From: Paenibacillus sp. JJ-100
GTDB lineage: Bacteria; Bacillota; Bacilli; Paenibacillales; Paenibacillaceae
Length of the DNA: 64,000 bases
Direction of reading: 5' to 3'
Assembly (NCBI RefSeq): GCF_948329825.1
Contig: NZ_CAOJCM010000002.1
Coordinates: 1,113,777-1,177,776, forward strand
Below are positions 1-8,665 of the stretch, piece after piece. A program made the translations under genes and the position numbers. Below the pieces are notes generated by a model, which was not told where the DNA came from, searched no databases, and saw only the letters and a program-made list of their open reading frames with translations. Numbering within the stretch: the first letter of the stretch is position 1; the number at the start of each line of letters is the position of its first letter.

Positions 1-308
1 AGTACTAACAGTTTTTTCTGCGGAATCTTGTGTGTGAACACCGTTAGAATAGGTGCACCCACAGCTACGCCCAGAGCGTAGCCCGTGATTAGCTGACCCG
101 CTTGCGGAATGCTTACGTTCAGATCATTAGCCACATTAGGCAACAAACCCATGATTATAAATTCAGTCATGCCAATGGCAAATGCCCCTATCGTCAAACA
201 TAACAACGATAAAGGAAACGCCTTTCTATGACCTGGTTCTAAAGTCTGTGCAGTATGCTTGCGCTCTGCTAGTTGACCCGTTGAAGGGTCGAAGTTTGTC
301 TTGCTCAT
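1..308 (-). CDS. MFS transporter (DHA1 type), N-terminal part
   Basis: Reading from an ATG at 308 towards the left edge gives about 102 residues with a polar N-terminus of about 30 residues, then a first membrane segment containing GAFAIGMTEFIIMGLLP and a second around ITGYALGVAVGAPILT. This is the typical start of 12-TM DHA1-family drug or sugar exporters of the major facilitator superfamily, where TEF in TM1 and the GYALGVAVGAP run in TM2 are conserved. The rest lies outside the window, so the substrate cannot be inferred. Confidence 0.8.
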   Translation of the reverse strand, partial: MSKTNFDPSTGQLAERKHTAQTLEPGHRKAFPLSLLCLTIGAFAIGMTEFIIMGLLPNVANDLNVSIPQAGQLITGYALGVAVGAPILTVFTHKIPQKKLLV

Positions 309-389
309 GATGATTTCTATTCTCCTATCCGTCATATGTCTTTTTTATGTCTTTCATATTTCTGTTGCTTCATTCCAGTTCCGAATTGG

Positions 390-1340
390 TTAATCCAATT
401 GCGTAGCGCCACCTGTTGCTTTCAGCCATAATGCCTCATTGAGATGGTCAAAGGTATCTCTCATCGCCAGCCTGTCCTGCCAATGTGAAGGAATGCCACT
501 CCGTCCATAATACGCACCTGCCATTTGCCCATATACAGCACCCGTTGTATCAGCATCATCGCCTAGATTGACTGCTAGCAGTGCTCCGTCCGAGAAACTG
601 GAGGATTTCGCGAATGCCCAGAGCGCGGCTTCCAGAGAACGCACGACGTAACCACTGCCTTGAATCTCAGGAGGTTCTTTACGGTGATAGGATCCCATGA
701 CTACCTCTTCAATAGCAGGTGAAAAAGAGGCTCCTGCACTCGACCGCCACCGCTTCATCGTCTCCGGGGATAACATTGTAGCCTTATCGGCTCCATGAAA
801 TCCCGCCACAAGTACGGCTGCCAGCACTTCGCAGGCCTCCACACTTTCTGTCGCGGCGTGTGTTGTACGGGAACTTAGGCCTGCGTAGCGAATCGCCTCC
901 GCCGGTTCATTCGCATAAGCCATAGCAATCGGAGCAAGTCTCATAATAGAGCCGTTGCCCGCTGCCATAGGGTCAGTTGATCCACTATAGGGATCGCCAG
1001 TGCGAACAAACCGTTCCAGTGCACTTCGCGTAGCTCCGCCAATATCAAAGCAGTCTCCAGTACTACTCATATATCCGACTCTGTACCAATTCGTATATCT
1101 GCGCATCTGATCGTCAGGGTCGAAACGCTGCTGTCGCACCAAACTTTCTGCCAAACATAGAGCCATAGAAGTATCGTCAGTCCACTCCCCCGCTTTTAAT
1201 CCAAACACTCCACCGCCTACCATATCTGTAACAGGCTCAAAAGTCCCCGGACTGCTGAATTCAACGGTGGTGCCTAACGCATCTCCTACAGCAAGTCCAA
1301 TCAGACATCCATCAAAACGATCTTGTTGCAGCATGCTCAT
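390..1340 (-). CDS. ADP-ribosylglycohydrolase family protein
   Basis: A 316-residue protein of the ADP-ribosylglycohydrolase (DraG/ARH) family, which removes ADP-ribose from modified proteins or small molecules with two Mg ions. The diagnostic pieces are GLAVGDALGTTVEF near residue 15, the metal-binding WTDDTSMAL near residue 53 and the second acidic cluster NLGDDADTTGA near residue 260. A GAGGAG ribosome binding site lies 10 bases upstream of the ATG. No ADP-ribosyltransferase, macrodomain protein or nitrogenase gene is adjacent, so the target is unknown; family membership is secure, the substrate is not. Confidence 0.9.
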   Translation of the reverse strand: MSMLQQDRFDGCLIGLAVGDALGTTVEFSSPGTFEPVTDMVGGGVFGLKAGEWTDDTSMALCLAESLVRQQRFDPDDQMRRYTNWYRVGYMSSTGDCFDIGGATRSALERFVRTGDPYSGSTDPMAAGNGSIMRLAPIAMAYANEPAEAIRYAGLSSRTTHAATESVEACEVLAAVLVAGFHGADKATMLSPETMKRWRSSAGASFSPAIEEVVMGSYHRKEPPEIQGSGYVVRSLEAALWAFAKSSSFSDGALLAVNLGDDADTTGAVYGQMAGAYYGRSGIPSHWQDRLAMRDTFDHLNEALWLKATGGATQLD

Positions 1341-1573
1341 TCATCTTTCACTCCTCATCCTTACAACTCATGTCTTCAATATGTTTCCATTGCACTATTG
1401 CACAACATTTCCCAAACCCCTTAACTCATGAACTACACTCAGCACATTCTTTCATGACTTCACGAACGTATTCACTTATTTTCCCACATCCATCCATCGG
1501 GCGTAAAGTGAATTCAATATCAGGCCGCCAACCCAAATCTTATGCTTACCATACACTCCCTCCTGAGCCTTAC

Positions 1574-1620
1574 CAAAACAAAAAACAGCGTATTCTCCTC
1601 TTGTCAGGAAACACGCTGTT
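1574..1620 (-). terminator. Rho-independent terminator for the 1629-2528 lipoprotein gene
   Basis: On the minus strand AACAGCGT pairs with ACGCTGTT (1613-1620 with 1584-1591) and is followed by TTTTGTTTTGG. It sits 9 bases past the stop codon of the upstream minus-strand gene. Confidence 0.8.
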
Positions 1621-1628
1621 CACAGGTA

Positions 1629-2528
1629 TCACGATTCATTCATAATGGAGTTCACCGATGCGTACACCATCGGCAAAAAGCCTTCGGAAGGCTCACCTAC
1701 AGGTGCATCAATGTGGAAAATGAAATCCGTGCCGTCCAGTTCTTTCACGATGAAATATTGCGTTTTCTTATCGTTCTGAGACATCATGAACAGTTTTGCC
1801 TCGTTCATCGGTCCGTTGCTGAGCTGTTCAGACGTTAATTCCTTAACCTCTCCGATCTGGGATAACTCTTCCTTGGCATCCATTCTCAGTTCATCCCGCT
1901 TGAAGTCTGAAGACAACTTCTCGATCTCAACCTTATACGCAGGATCGATCTTCATCGTTAACTCATGATCTTCCGCATCAAATGCCATGGGCTCAAAAAT
2001 ATATAGTGAATATCCTTTGGCTTGCGCCAAGGTTACGGGCCGCTTTTCAGTTATTCCTTCCACGGTTACTTCAAGCTCTGACGTTGTTGGACGATCTGAT
2101 ATAGCAGTGTCTCTCCCACCAGCACCTGTGTTACCATCGTCAGCATCAGATGCAATCTTGGTAATCTCAGTAAGTACAAGCTGTTTGGTTGACGCATCAA
2201 GGATTTTCTCCACATATTTAAATCGAACAGAATCCTCGTCATCGATATCATCCAGTGACCTCTGCAGATTTTCACTCACCTGAAATGACATCGCTTCGCC
2301 ATCTACCCGAATCTCAATCGTATGGGGATCGGCCCAACCGGTCAGAATGCCTTCTGCTTCAATGACATCTTTTTCTTCCGGCTGTGGCTCTGGCGCTGGT
2401 GCCGTCTCCTTCGTGTTGTCCACAGTAGGCTGGAGCGCAGGTGCGCTATTCCCACAAGCCACAAGCGAGAATCCCATAAGCAGCACCAGTAATGTGGTGC
2501 TGACCTTTAATGTATTCCTTTTTCGCAT
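1629..2528 (-). CDS. Secreted lipoprotein of unknown function
   Basis: A 299-residue protein with a lipoprotein signal peptide (basic MRKR start, hydrophobic core, lipobox LVAC with Cys about 25). A Pro/Glu-rich linker (residues 27-53) precedes a small domain beginning EAEGILTGWADPHTIEI that resembles the OB-like domains of other Bacillales lipoproteins, then an acidic linker and a C-terminal domain of about 150 residues that I do not recognise. Start supported by GGAGGTG 7 bases upstream. It is followed by its own terminator and preceded on the same strand by another lipoprotein gene, so both probably act at the outer face of the membrane. Confidence 0.7.
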   Translation of the reverse strand: MRKRNTLKVSTTLLVLLMGFSLVACGNSAPALQPTVDNTKETAPAPEPQPEEKDVIEAEGILTGWADPHTIEIRVDGEAMSFQVSENLQRSLDDIDDEDSVRFKYVEKILDASTKQLVLTEITKIASDADDGNTGAGGRDTAISDRPTTSELEVTVEGITEKRPVTLAQAKGYSLYIFEPMAFDAEDHELTMKIDPAYKVEIEKLSSDFKRDELRMDAKEELSQIGEVKELTSEQLSNGPMNEAKLFMMSQNDKKTQYFIVKELDGTDFIFHIDAPVGEPSEGFLPMVYASVNSIMNES

Positions 2529-2657
2529 ATGAACACCTCCGTTAGCTTATACGCAATGCTGCTTGTCCATGTTACTTCCCATCGTTTAATTATACTTACA
2601 CGGAAGACAGACAGCTCAATCACATCACGCAGGTATCCACCCACCAGCCTTCCTGGC

Positions 2658-3314
2658 TTATCCCACTTGATCCAGCTTCACCAGCTGTGCATGAGCAGCG
2701 TTGAACGCTTGTGTCTGCAGGTTGAATTGTTTTCGTACTTCAGCCAGCTTGGCATATTCTTCATTCCGTGTCCGAATGGCCCGTTTAATTTTAACGAGAT
2801 TCGGATTCGCGCTTGTCCGCATCAGACTATATAACTGCTCTTCAGCATCTAGGCTATGCTCATAAGAAACCACAAACAGCTCAAATGTTTTGGCTCTTGC
2901 TTCATATTGCTCCAGCACCTTTTCCGCATGTGTAAGCGTCTCTTCCTTTTCAATCGTAAGCTCTTTCAGGGAGTGGCGCAGCACTTCCGTTTGCTGCCTT
3001 GTCTCTTGCATGGCTTTGCTGGCCTGCCCGAGCAACGTTCTTCTTTGCTGTATATGAGCTTCTGCTTGATCAAGCAGAGCTTCGATGTCACTGTTTTTAT
3101 TTTTGCCATTGCTTAAGATTGATTTGTATAATGCCATGTCTTCTTTTTCATAACTCATCAATTCCTTCAGACTTTTGCCGATCTCCTGGTCACTCTCGAC
3201 CAATCGGTTAATCTGGTTAGCCGCAGGTTCCTGAGGCTCTCCGCACCCGCTAAGCAGGATCATCAGCAGTACACTGCATGCTGCTAGCGCCACTTTTTTA
3301 CCACTCATCACCAT
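2658..3314 (-). CDS. YkyA-like putative cell-wall-binding lipoprotein
   Basis: A 218-residue lipoprotein (lipobox LSGC, Cys about 24) followed almost entirely by charged, heptad-like helix with many Glu, Gln, Lys and Leu residues, predicting a long coiled coil. Length, lipobox and the all-helical layout match the YkyA family of Bacillales. Family proteins are thought to associate with the cell wall; their biochemical role is not established. AGAGAGGAAG precedes the ATG. It lies between another lipoprotein gene and a cell-wall polysaccharide deacetylase gene, in keeping with an envelope role. Confidence 0.75.
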   Translation of the reverse strand: MVMSGKKVALAACSVLLMILLSGCGEPQEPAANQINRLVESDQEIGKSLKELMSYEKEDMALYKSILSNGKNKNSDIEALLDQAEAHIQQRRTLLGQASKAMQETRQQTEVLRHSLKELTIEKEETLTHAEKVLEQYEARAKTFELFVVSYEHSLDAEEQLYSLMRTSANPNLVKIKRAIRTRNEEYAKLAEVRKQFNLQTQAFNAAHAQLVKLDQVG

Positions 3315-3362
3315 ATATTCTTCCTCTCTTGCCTAAACCGGTTAAAGTTCTACTATGATGCT

Positions 3363-4268
3363 TTACAGACGGGTATCTCCGCTGAAATTAACAACCCAGT
3401 GTGCATTCGGCTCGTACACTTCGAACTCATAACCCCGGTCTTCCAATAGTTTCATAATACTGGGCAGTGCCTGAACCGTCTGTTCCCGCTCGTGCATCAA
3501 AATAACTTCTTTATCTCTGTGCACGCTGTTGCTCACCCGAGCAATAATTTTGTCCGGTTGACCTGCATATTTCCAGTCCAGTGAATCCGTCGTCCAGTCC
3601 CACAATTTGAAGCCTGCTGACGCAATATCTCCTCGGAAAGCTTCGCCAATCTGCGGGCTGCTTCCATATGGGGCACGGATGAGATTCGGCTTGAATCCAA
3701 GCAGTTTCTCGACCATCTTCTGCTCTTTTTTGTACTCATTCACGAAGCCAGCAGAGCCTCCGCTCTTGTATAGTTTGTTATAGTTATGTGTCATGCTGTG
3801 GAGCCCTGGATAGCTGCCTTCCTTGTACAAGCGTTTCACGGCATCCGGGTATTCATACAACTGATGTCCAACCATGAAGAACGTCGCCTTCGCCTCATGT
3901 TGTTTCAAAATATCCAGCAACTGATGTGTATATTTGCTTGGCCCGTCGTCAAATGTTATGTATGCAACTTTACGAACCTGTCCGAGAAACCGCGCAGGCT
4001 CCTCCTTCGCCTCAGGAGTGAGCTGGATCATGCCCAGTTTGGCAGGTTGTTCAATGACTGCAATAGGTGGCGGAGCAATCAGTGTCTTAATCCAATGAGT
4101 CATACCGATGAATGCATATGTCAATCCCGCAACAAGCAGCACCAGCAACATAAGAGCCACACTTAACCTGCCGTAGCGGATTTTCCGTCTTCTTTGATGG
4201 GTTTGTTTGCGACTTACGCTGTGAATAACATTTCCATAATCTCGCGTTGTTTCTTGTTGTACTCTCAC
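3363..4268 (-). CDS. Membrane-anchored polysaccharide deacetylase (NodB domain)
   Basis: A 301-residue CE4 enzyme with a cytoplasmic basic N-terminus (residues 1-33), one membrane anchor (about 35-58) and an extracellular NodB domain. Visible motifs are TFDDGP (motif 1, catalytic Asp and metal Asp), HSMTH (motif 2, metal His), RAPYGS (motif 3), WDWTTDSLDW (motif 4) and LMHE (motif 5, catalytic His). CE4 enzymes remove acetyl groups from peptidoglycan GlcNAc/MurNAc or from chitin-like polymers; the membrane anchor favours peptidoglycan. The start is GTG with AGGAAG about 11 bases upstream. Confidence 0.88.
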   Translation of the reverse strand: MRVQQETTRDYGNVIHSVSRKQTHQRRRKIRYGRLSVALMLLVLLVAGLTYAFIGMTHWIKTLIAPPPIAVIEQPAKLGMIQLTPEAKEEPARFLGQVRKVAYITFDDGPSKYTHQLLDILKQHEAKATFFMVGHQLYEYPDAVKRLYKEGSYPGLHSMTHNYNKLYKSGGSAGFVNEYKKEQKMVEKLLGFKPNLIRAPYGSSPQIGEAFRGDIASAGFKLWDWTTDSLDWKYAGQPDKIIARVSNSVHRDKEVILMHEREQTVQALPSIMKLLEDRGYEFEVYEPNAHWVVNFSGDTRL

Positions 4269-4523
4269 GAACTGGCCACTTCCTAACTTTCATTTTTTCC
4301 CGATGAATGGAATATTCTCTCGAATCATGTCTATATATAGAAGATTAATAGAAAATCGCGCCCTGTGAATGACAGAATAGTTACAAGCCCGGTTACAATC
4401 TGCTTATCTCTTGTCCCTTTTTCATCTAAATTGTCTTACTTCGTAATGATCTTCCCTGCTTGGGTCTTCTCCTGTATAATGAGGTGATTTAGGTTATCTT
4501 ATTTTTGAGAAGGAGCTACACCT

Positions 4524-5468
4524 ATGAGAAGCACAATCCGTGCCGGCAGATCGATCTATTTGTTATTTGTTGTCGGCATTATCGCCATTTCATTCTCCTC
4601 TATTTTTGTACGCTGGTCTGACGCAGATGTTGCGGTCATTGCGATGTATCGCCTGTTCTTAACCAATCTGCTTATGTTGCCTTTCGTCTGGCCGCACACG
4701 CATGAGATGATGCGCCTTAATTTTCGTCAATGGGTTCTGCTACTTGCTTCCGGCATAATGCTTGCACTGCACTTCCTGCTCTGGATGGGCTCACTAAGAT
4801 TAACGAGTGTCGCTAGTTCAACTGTGATTCTCGCCCTGGAGCCAATTCTGATTCTGGCAGGTTCGGTATGGCTGTTCAAAGCCAAAATCAATCGCATGAT
4901 GCTGATCGGTATGGGCATCGCCCTGTTCGGTTCAATCATCATTGGTGCAGGAGATTTTCAGGTGGCAGGCACTGCGCTGCAAGGGGATATTCTCTCTTTA
5001 TTTGGCACCATGGCGGTGGCCGTGCATATGCTACTGGGTCAATTTTTGCGAGCAGGTCTAAGTGCATTTTCGTATAATTTCTGGGTGTTTCTCGTCGCCG
5101 CCTGCACGTTCGCCGTGTACAATCTGGCTATGGGGCATCCGTTCGGCGGGTATGCGGCATCTGAATGGGGAATCTTCCTGTTACTTGCCATCGTTCCTAC
5201 GATCTTCGGGCATTATCTCTTTAACTGGTTGCTGCAATATATGAACGCTACGACGGTATCTATGGGTGTTCTCGGAGAGCCAGTGTTCTCTTCCTTGCTA
5301 GCTTGGGTGTTGCTCGGTGAATCACTGAGTACGCTCCAAATGTCGGCAGGTGTCGTCATTCTGTTCGGGGTATGGGTATTTATCCGTTACGGTAAAACAA
5401 AGCCTCAGCTCATCCCGGATGATGCTCCACTCGTCGCTCCAGCTCCAGTTGAACCTAAGACGGTATAG
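4524..5468 (+). CDS. EamA/DMT family membrane exporter
   Basis: A 314-residue protein with ten hydrophobic segments arranged as two EamA repeats of about 140 residues each, the usual layout of drug/metabolite transporters. Recognisable stretches include FSSIFVRWSDADV after TM1, ALEPILILAGSVWLF in TM4 and LGEPVFSSLLAWVLLGE in TM9. AGAAGGAGC stands 9 bases before the ATG. Such proteins export amino acids or small metabolites; the substrate cannot be read from sequence. It is transcribed divergently from the deacetylase gene across a 255-base spacer. Confidence 0.85.
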   Translation: MRSTIRAGRSIYLLFVVGIIAISFSSIFVRWSDADVAVIAMYRLFLTNLLMLPFVWPHTHEMMRLNFRQWVLLLASGIMLALHFLLWMGSLRLTSVASSTVILALEPILILAGSVWLFKAKINRMMLIGMGIALFGSIIIGAGDFQVAGTALQGDILSLFGTMAVAVHMLLGQFLRAGLSAFSYNFWVFLVAACTFAVYNLAMGHPFGGYAASEWGIFLLLAIVPTIFGHYLFNWLLQYMNATTVSMGVLGEPVFSSLLAWVLLGESLSTLQMSAGVVILFGVWVFIRYGKTKPQLIPDDAPLVAPAPVEPKTV

Positions 5469-5469
5469 C

Positions 5470-5540
5470 GATATTGCGAGATAGCGAGATATAGCGACAC
5501 TGCAGCATTTCGATATAGTGACATCATGATATAGCGGCGT
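5470..5540 (+). repeat. Degenerate GATATAGCG repeat tract
   Basis: Directly after the DMT exporter stop codon, variants of GATATAGCGA (gatattgcga, gagatagcga, gatatagcga, gatatagtga, gatatagcgg) recur about six times in 70 bases. It has no good reading frame and no terminator stem. It looks like slippage-generated low-complexity DNA. Confidence 0.6.
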
Positions 5541-5669
5541 CTAATCTAGTCGTGATAGATCGCTAACGTATCCACCATTGTTAAGTAAAAAAAGTGCACT
5601 GTAGCCTACATTAAGTAGGTTCGGGCAGTATATATGAAGAAATATATTATTTAAGGGCGGTGTATTGTT

Positions 5670-6518
5670 ATGAAAAATATTGTATCCATGCGCTGGCTAC
5701 TCGCCAGAATGTATGAACCGGACGTAGCTATCGTGGATTGTCGCTTTTTACTTGGACAGCCCGATGCCGGTCGACAAGCCTATGAAGCTGGACATATCCC
5801 AGGCGCGGTCTACCTTGATCTCGAAAAAGATCTCTCTGCTCCGGTCACAGAGCATGGCGGACGCCATCCACTCCCTGATCCAGCTGCACTCGCGAGCCGC
5901 CTTGCCAAAGCAGGAATCAGCTCTAATAGTCGCATCATTGCTTATGATGATCAAGGCGGCATGAACGCCTCGCGTCTGTGGTGGCTGCTGCGTTATATGG
6001 GACATGAGCAAGTCTATGTCATGGATGAGGGTTTCTCTGCTTGGCAGAATGCCAAGTTCCCAGTGACCACAGATGTACCTGTACAGATTCCGTCTTCGTT
6101 TGACGTGAATCTGCAGCCGCAGATGCTGGCAAGTGTAGAGGATGTACAGCAGGCTTCGGCAAACGGGAGCGCCGTGCTGATCGACTCTCGCGATGTCCGC
6201 CGTTATGCGGGACTTGAGGAACCCATTGACGCCAAGGCCGGACATATTCCGGGGGCGGTGAACTATTTTTGGAAAGACGTGCTGAGTGCAGATGGACGCT
6301 GGTCTGGTGTTGAGGCATTGGATGAGCGGTTCAGCAAGCTGGACAAGGATGGTTCCATTATTGTGTACTGCGGCTCAGGCGTATCGGCCTGCCCGAACGT
6401 CATTGCCCTCGAAGAAGCGGGATTCTCGAATGTGAAGCTGTATTCCGGAAGCTGGAGCGATTGGATCAGTTATGATGAGAATCCGGTGGTTACCGGAGAA
6501 GAATCCGGAGAAGAATAA
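5670..6518 (+). CDS. Sulfurtransferase (tandem rhodanese domains)
   Basis: A 282-residue protein with two rhodanese domains, the arrangement of thiosulfate or 3-mercaptopyruvate sulfurtransferases. The N-terminal domain (about 1-140) carries VDCRFLLGQPDAGR and GHIPGAVYLDLE; the C-terminal domain (about 155-275) carries LIDSRD, GHIPGAVN and the catalytic loop YCGSGVSAC, with the persulfide-forming Cys at about residue 233. The CGSGVSA loop is closer to mercaptopyruvate-type (CGxGVTA) than to classical CRKGVT rhodaneses, but substrate choice is uncertain. A terminator follows immediately, so the gene is probably monocistronic. Confidence 0.9.
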   Translation: MKNIVSMRWLLARMYEPDVAIVDCRFLLGQPDAGRQAYEAGHIPGAVYLDLEKDLSAPVTEHGGRHPLPDPAALASRLAKAGISSNSRIIAYDDQGGMNASRLWWLLRYMGHEQVYVMDEGFSAWQNAKFPVTTDVPVQIPSSFDVNLQPQMLASVEDVQQASANGSAVLIDSRDVRRYAGLEEPIDAKAGHIPGAVNYFWKDVLSADGRWSGVEALDERFSKLDKDGSIIVYCGSGVSACPNVIALEEAGFSNVKLYSGSWSDWISYDENPVVTGEESGEE

Positions 6519-6522
6519 CGTG

Positions 6523-6552
6523 AAAGAACCCGCGAATTTGCGGGTTCTTTTG
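6523..6552 (+). terminator. Rho-independent terminator after the sulfurtransferase
   Basis: AAAGAACCCGC and GCGGGTTCTTT form an 11-bp perfect stem with a 6-base loop, 5 bases after the stop codon, ending in a T run. Confidence 0.92.
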
Positions 6553-6657
6553 TTTGTGACTATATTTTTAGTGGCTGTCGCCGTGTGCCGCTTTTGGTGT
6601 TCCCTAACAGATGGCATAACAATTTCACCTGATGGCTCTAACATCAGAGGGCCTGTC

Positions 6658-7470
6658 TTATTTCAAAAACCCGGCATTCACAATACCAAACTGAATTTTG
6701 TCGGAATAATCCATATCCATGTTCGTATTCGTCACTACCAGTTTAAGCTTGTTGACCCCTTTTACATTAACGTCAAAAGAAATGGGCAATGTTCCTTTTT
6801 CTACAACCTCAGAGGTATAAAGCAGTTTGTCATCACCGTAAACCTTCAGCACGGCATGGGCATGAACGGAAGAACGGCTGTCATAATGTAGCACAAAGCT
6901 TCCTTTGAAATCTTTATACTTCTGATTAAGTAAATACTCGCGATCGGATTCCAGTCCGTAAGTCGCACCCGTCCCTGACCCTTTCAACTCAAACAATAAA
7001 CCATTAGCGTAATTGGAACCTGTACTATCCTTGTCAGACTCTTCGTTCCAAGGCTTAATGACATTGCCCGTGTAATTTTTCCATGGTTCTCTTCCCCACT
7101 GATAACGCTGGGATTCGCTGAAGTAATCCAAACGGCTCAAGGCAACATTATAATCACCTGCGTTCACTTTACCGACGTAGATACTATTTTGGGGGCCATC
7201 CCATTTTACACTACTATTGAATGCTTCACCCACGGCTCTTACCGGAAGATAGGTCGTTCCATTGTACACCAGCGGCTCCAGGGTTTTTCCTTTCTCATCC
7301 TTGGCATGCACCAGCTTGCCGTCCACATAAATCTTTGTGTTGTTGAAATAGGCATCGATCTGCTTTTTGATCGGCGCAGCGAACGTCGTAACCGATGATG
7401 TCAGTAACGTGGCTGCCATAAAGCCTGTTGCGAAATAAAGTGTCTTTTGCTTAACTGATTTTTTGCTCAT
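6658..7470 (-). CDS. Exported protein with stalk (copper amine oxidase N-like) domain and NPCBM-like domain
   Basis: A 270-residue protein with a Sec signal peptide ending near TTFAAP, then a stalk domain (about 30-100) with the typical IYVDGKLV, YNGTTYLPVRAVGEA and VKWDGPQNSIYVG pieces, often annotated as copper amine oxidase N-terminal domain. The C-terminal half (about 105-270), including FKGSFVLHYDSRSS and KLKLVVTNT, resembles NPCBM-type carbohydrate-binding beta sandwiches. GGAGG lies 9 bases before the ATG at 7470, which I prefer over one three codons upstream. These modules are common in Paenibacillus wall-associated proteins; no enzymatic residues are evident, so a binding or structural role is likely. 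Confidence 0.8.
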   Translation of the reverse strand: MSKKSVKQKTLYFATGFMAATLLTSSVTTFAAPIKKQIDAYFNNTKIYVDGKLVHAKDEKGKTLEPLVYNGTTYLPVRAVGEAFNSSVKWDGPQNSIYVGKVNAGDYNVALSRLDYFSESQRYQWGREPWKNYTGNVIKPWNEESDKDSTGSNYANGLLFELKGSGTGATYGLESDREYLLNQKYKDFKGSFVLHYDSRSSVHAHAVLKVYGDDKLLYTSEVVEKGTLPISFDVNVKGVNKLKLVVTNTNMDMDYSDKIQFGIVNAGFLK

Positions 7471-7577
7471 GATGTTCATCCTCCAGTATTGTCACAACAA
7501 TTGTTTTTACCTCTATCTTTATCGGTGTCGAGGAGGATAAACTTTAATGATAAGCAAGCTGTAAGCAGGTTGTTGAC

Positions 7578-7661
7578 CTAAGAGATTCCGTTTTTAAACT
7601 CAACAGGCGTCATGTCCGTTACCTTCTTGAATACCTTCGTAAAATAGCTGACCTTATCACA
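7578..7661 (-). pseudogene. Remnant: C-terminus of an AraC-family regulator
   Basis: On the minus strand an open stretch of about 28 codons ending in TAG reads DKVSYFTKVFKK then VTDMTPVEFKNG, which matches the second helix-turn-helix of AraC/XylS regulators. Nothing of the rest of such a protein precedes it; the frame runs straight into the end of the DUF4179-like gene. I read this as the tail of a deleted regulator gene. Confidence 0.75.
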
Positions 7662-7675
7662 CAACATATTTGACT

Positions 7676-8650
7676 TTATTTTAGCGAAACCTTCATTTCT
7701 AACTCTTCAATAAAATGTTTAACGATCTCCCCATTGGCATCCATCTTATACGAGCCATTCGCTGCACCGGGTTCTTCCATCTCAGGGTAAAATGGTTTAA
7801 TCGTTATAGATTTAGCATTGCTATGAATCGGGCTTAATACAATGTCATGGTAAAATGCTTTTGATTGGTTATTTTGATCAGTACCAAAGGCCGTCAAGTA
7901 ATCTAGTCGACGCCCGCTGTCATCTACAAACTCGTACATGATTCCGGAGTATTGTTCTGAAGCATTGCCCTTTTCAATCAGTTGGATACGAGAGGATGAT
8001 GATGTAAGATTCATTTTACCAAGCTCAAGGGTTATATTACCGGCCTGTTTGGTCAGCGTGTTGTTTACTACTACTGGTTTGCCTGCTGCCTTCTGCATGG
8101 GAAGTTCTATGATGTAAGGTTCATCCACGCCTTCCAACTTTACTTTTAACTTAAGCTGGAACTTTTCTGGGAAAGCGTAACCTTTACCACCCAACCAAGA
8201 GGCATCCGTAACGTTAACACGAACACTCTCCGGAGTATCTCCAGGTCCCCACTTCAGATTTGGCCTTTTCCCCAGTGCTTTCCCGCCAAGCTCCATGATC
8301 GATTTCCCGTTAATAAATACGTCAATGGATTGAAGACTTCCGTGTTCAATTTGGGCACTCCCTTCATCTTTTGTACCACTGTATACGAAACTGCCATTTA
8401 CTTCTTTGCCGCTTCGGTCGAGGGAAATATCAATCAGGTTTCCATCGAAATTTGCTTTTGTCATCTCAAGGGTAATGCCACTCTGGGTGACTCGAATGTT
8501 TTTCGCTTTACTCACAGCTTTTCCTTTCTCTCCACTAGCTTGGGCTGCTGCAGCATCAACATATGTTGTTTGGTATCCCCAAGCCCCACCTCCAACGAAC
8601 AATCCTGTTGCCAAAGCAGATACTGCAATAATTTTAGATGTTTTTTTCAT
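7676..8650 (-). CDS. DUF4179/DUF5643-like exported protein, paralogue of the adjacent ECF partner
   Basis: A 324-residue protein with an N-terminal hydrophobic signal or anchor (about 7-30) and two beta-rich domains. The C-terminus (PFYPEMEEP, GEIVKHFIEELEM) is clearly related to the C-terminus of the neighbouring 407-residue protein (AFIPEMEES, GEVIKHYIKELEI), so the two arose by duplication. Unlike the neighbour it has no cytoplasmic N-terminal segment that could hold a sigma factor. It is the third gene of an apparent operon, 15 bases after the second, with AGAGGAG before its ATG. A plausible role is as an extracellular co-sensor or effector of the ECF system; this is inference. Confidence 0.75.
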   Translation of the reverse strand: MKKTSKIIAVSALATGLFVGGGAWGYQTTYVDAAAAQASGEKGKAVSKAKNIRVTQSGITLEMTKANFDGNLIDISLDRSGKEVNGSFVYSGTKDEGSAQIEHGSLQSIDVFINGKSIMELGGKALGKRPNLKWGPGDTPESVRVNVTDASWLGGKGYAFPEKFQLKLKVKLEGVDEPYIIELPMQKAAGKPVVVNNTLTKQAGNITLELGKMNLTSSSSRIQLIEKGNASEQYSGIMYEFVDDSGRRLDYLTAFGTDQNNQSKAFYHDIVLSPIHSNAKSITIKPFYPEMEEPGAANGSYKMDANGEIVKHFIEELEMKVSLK

Positions 8651-8665
8651 GGTTATCTTCTCCTC

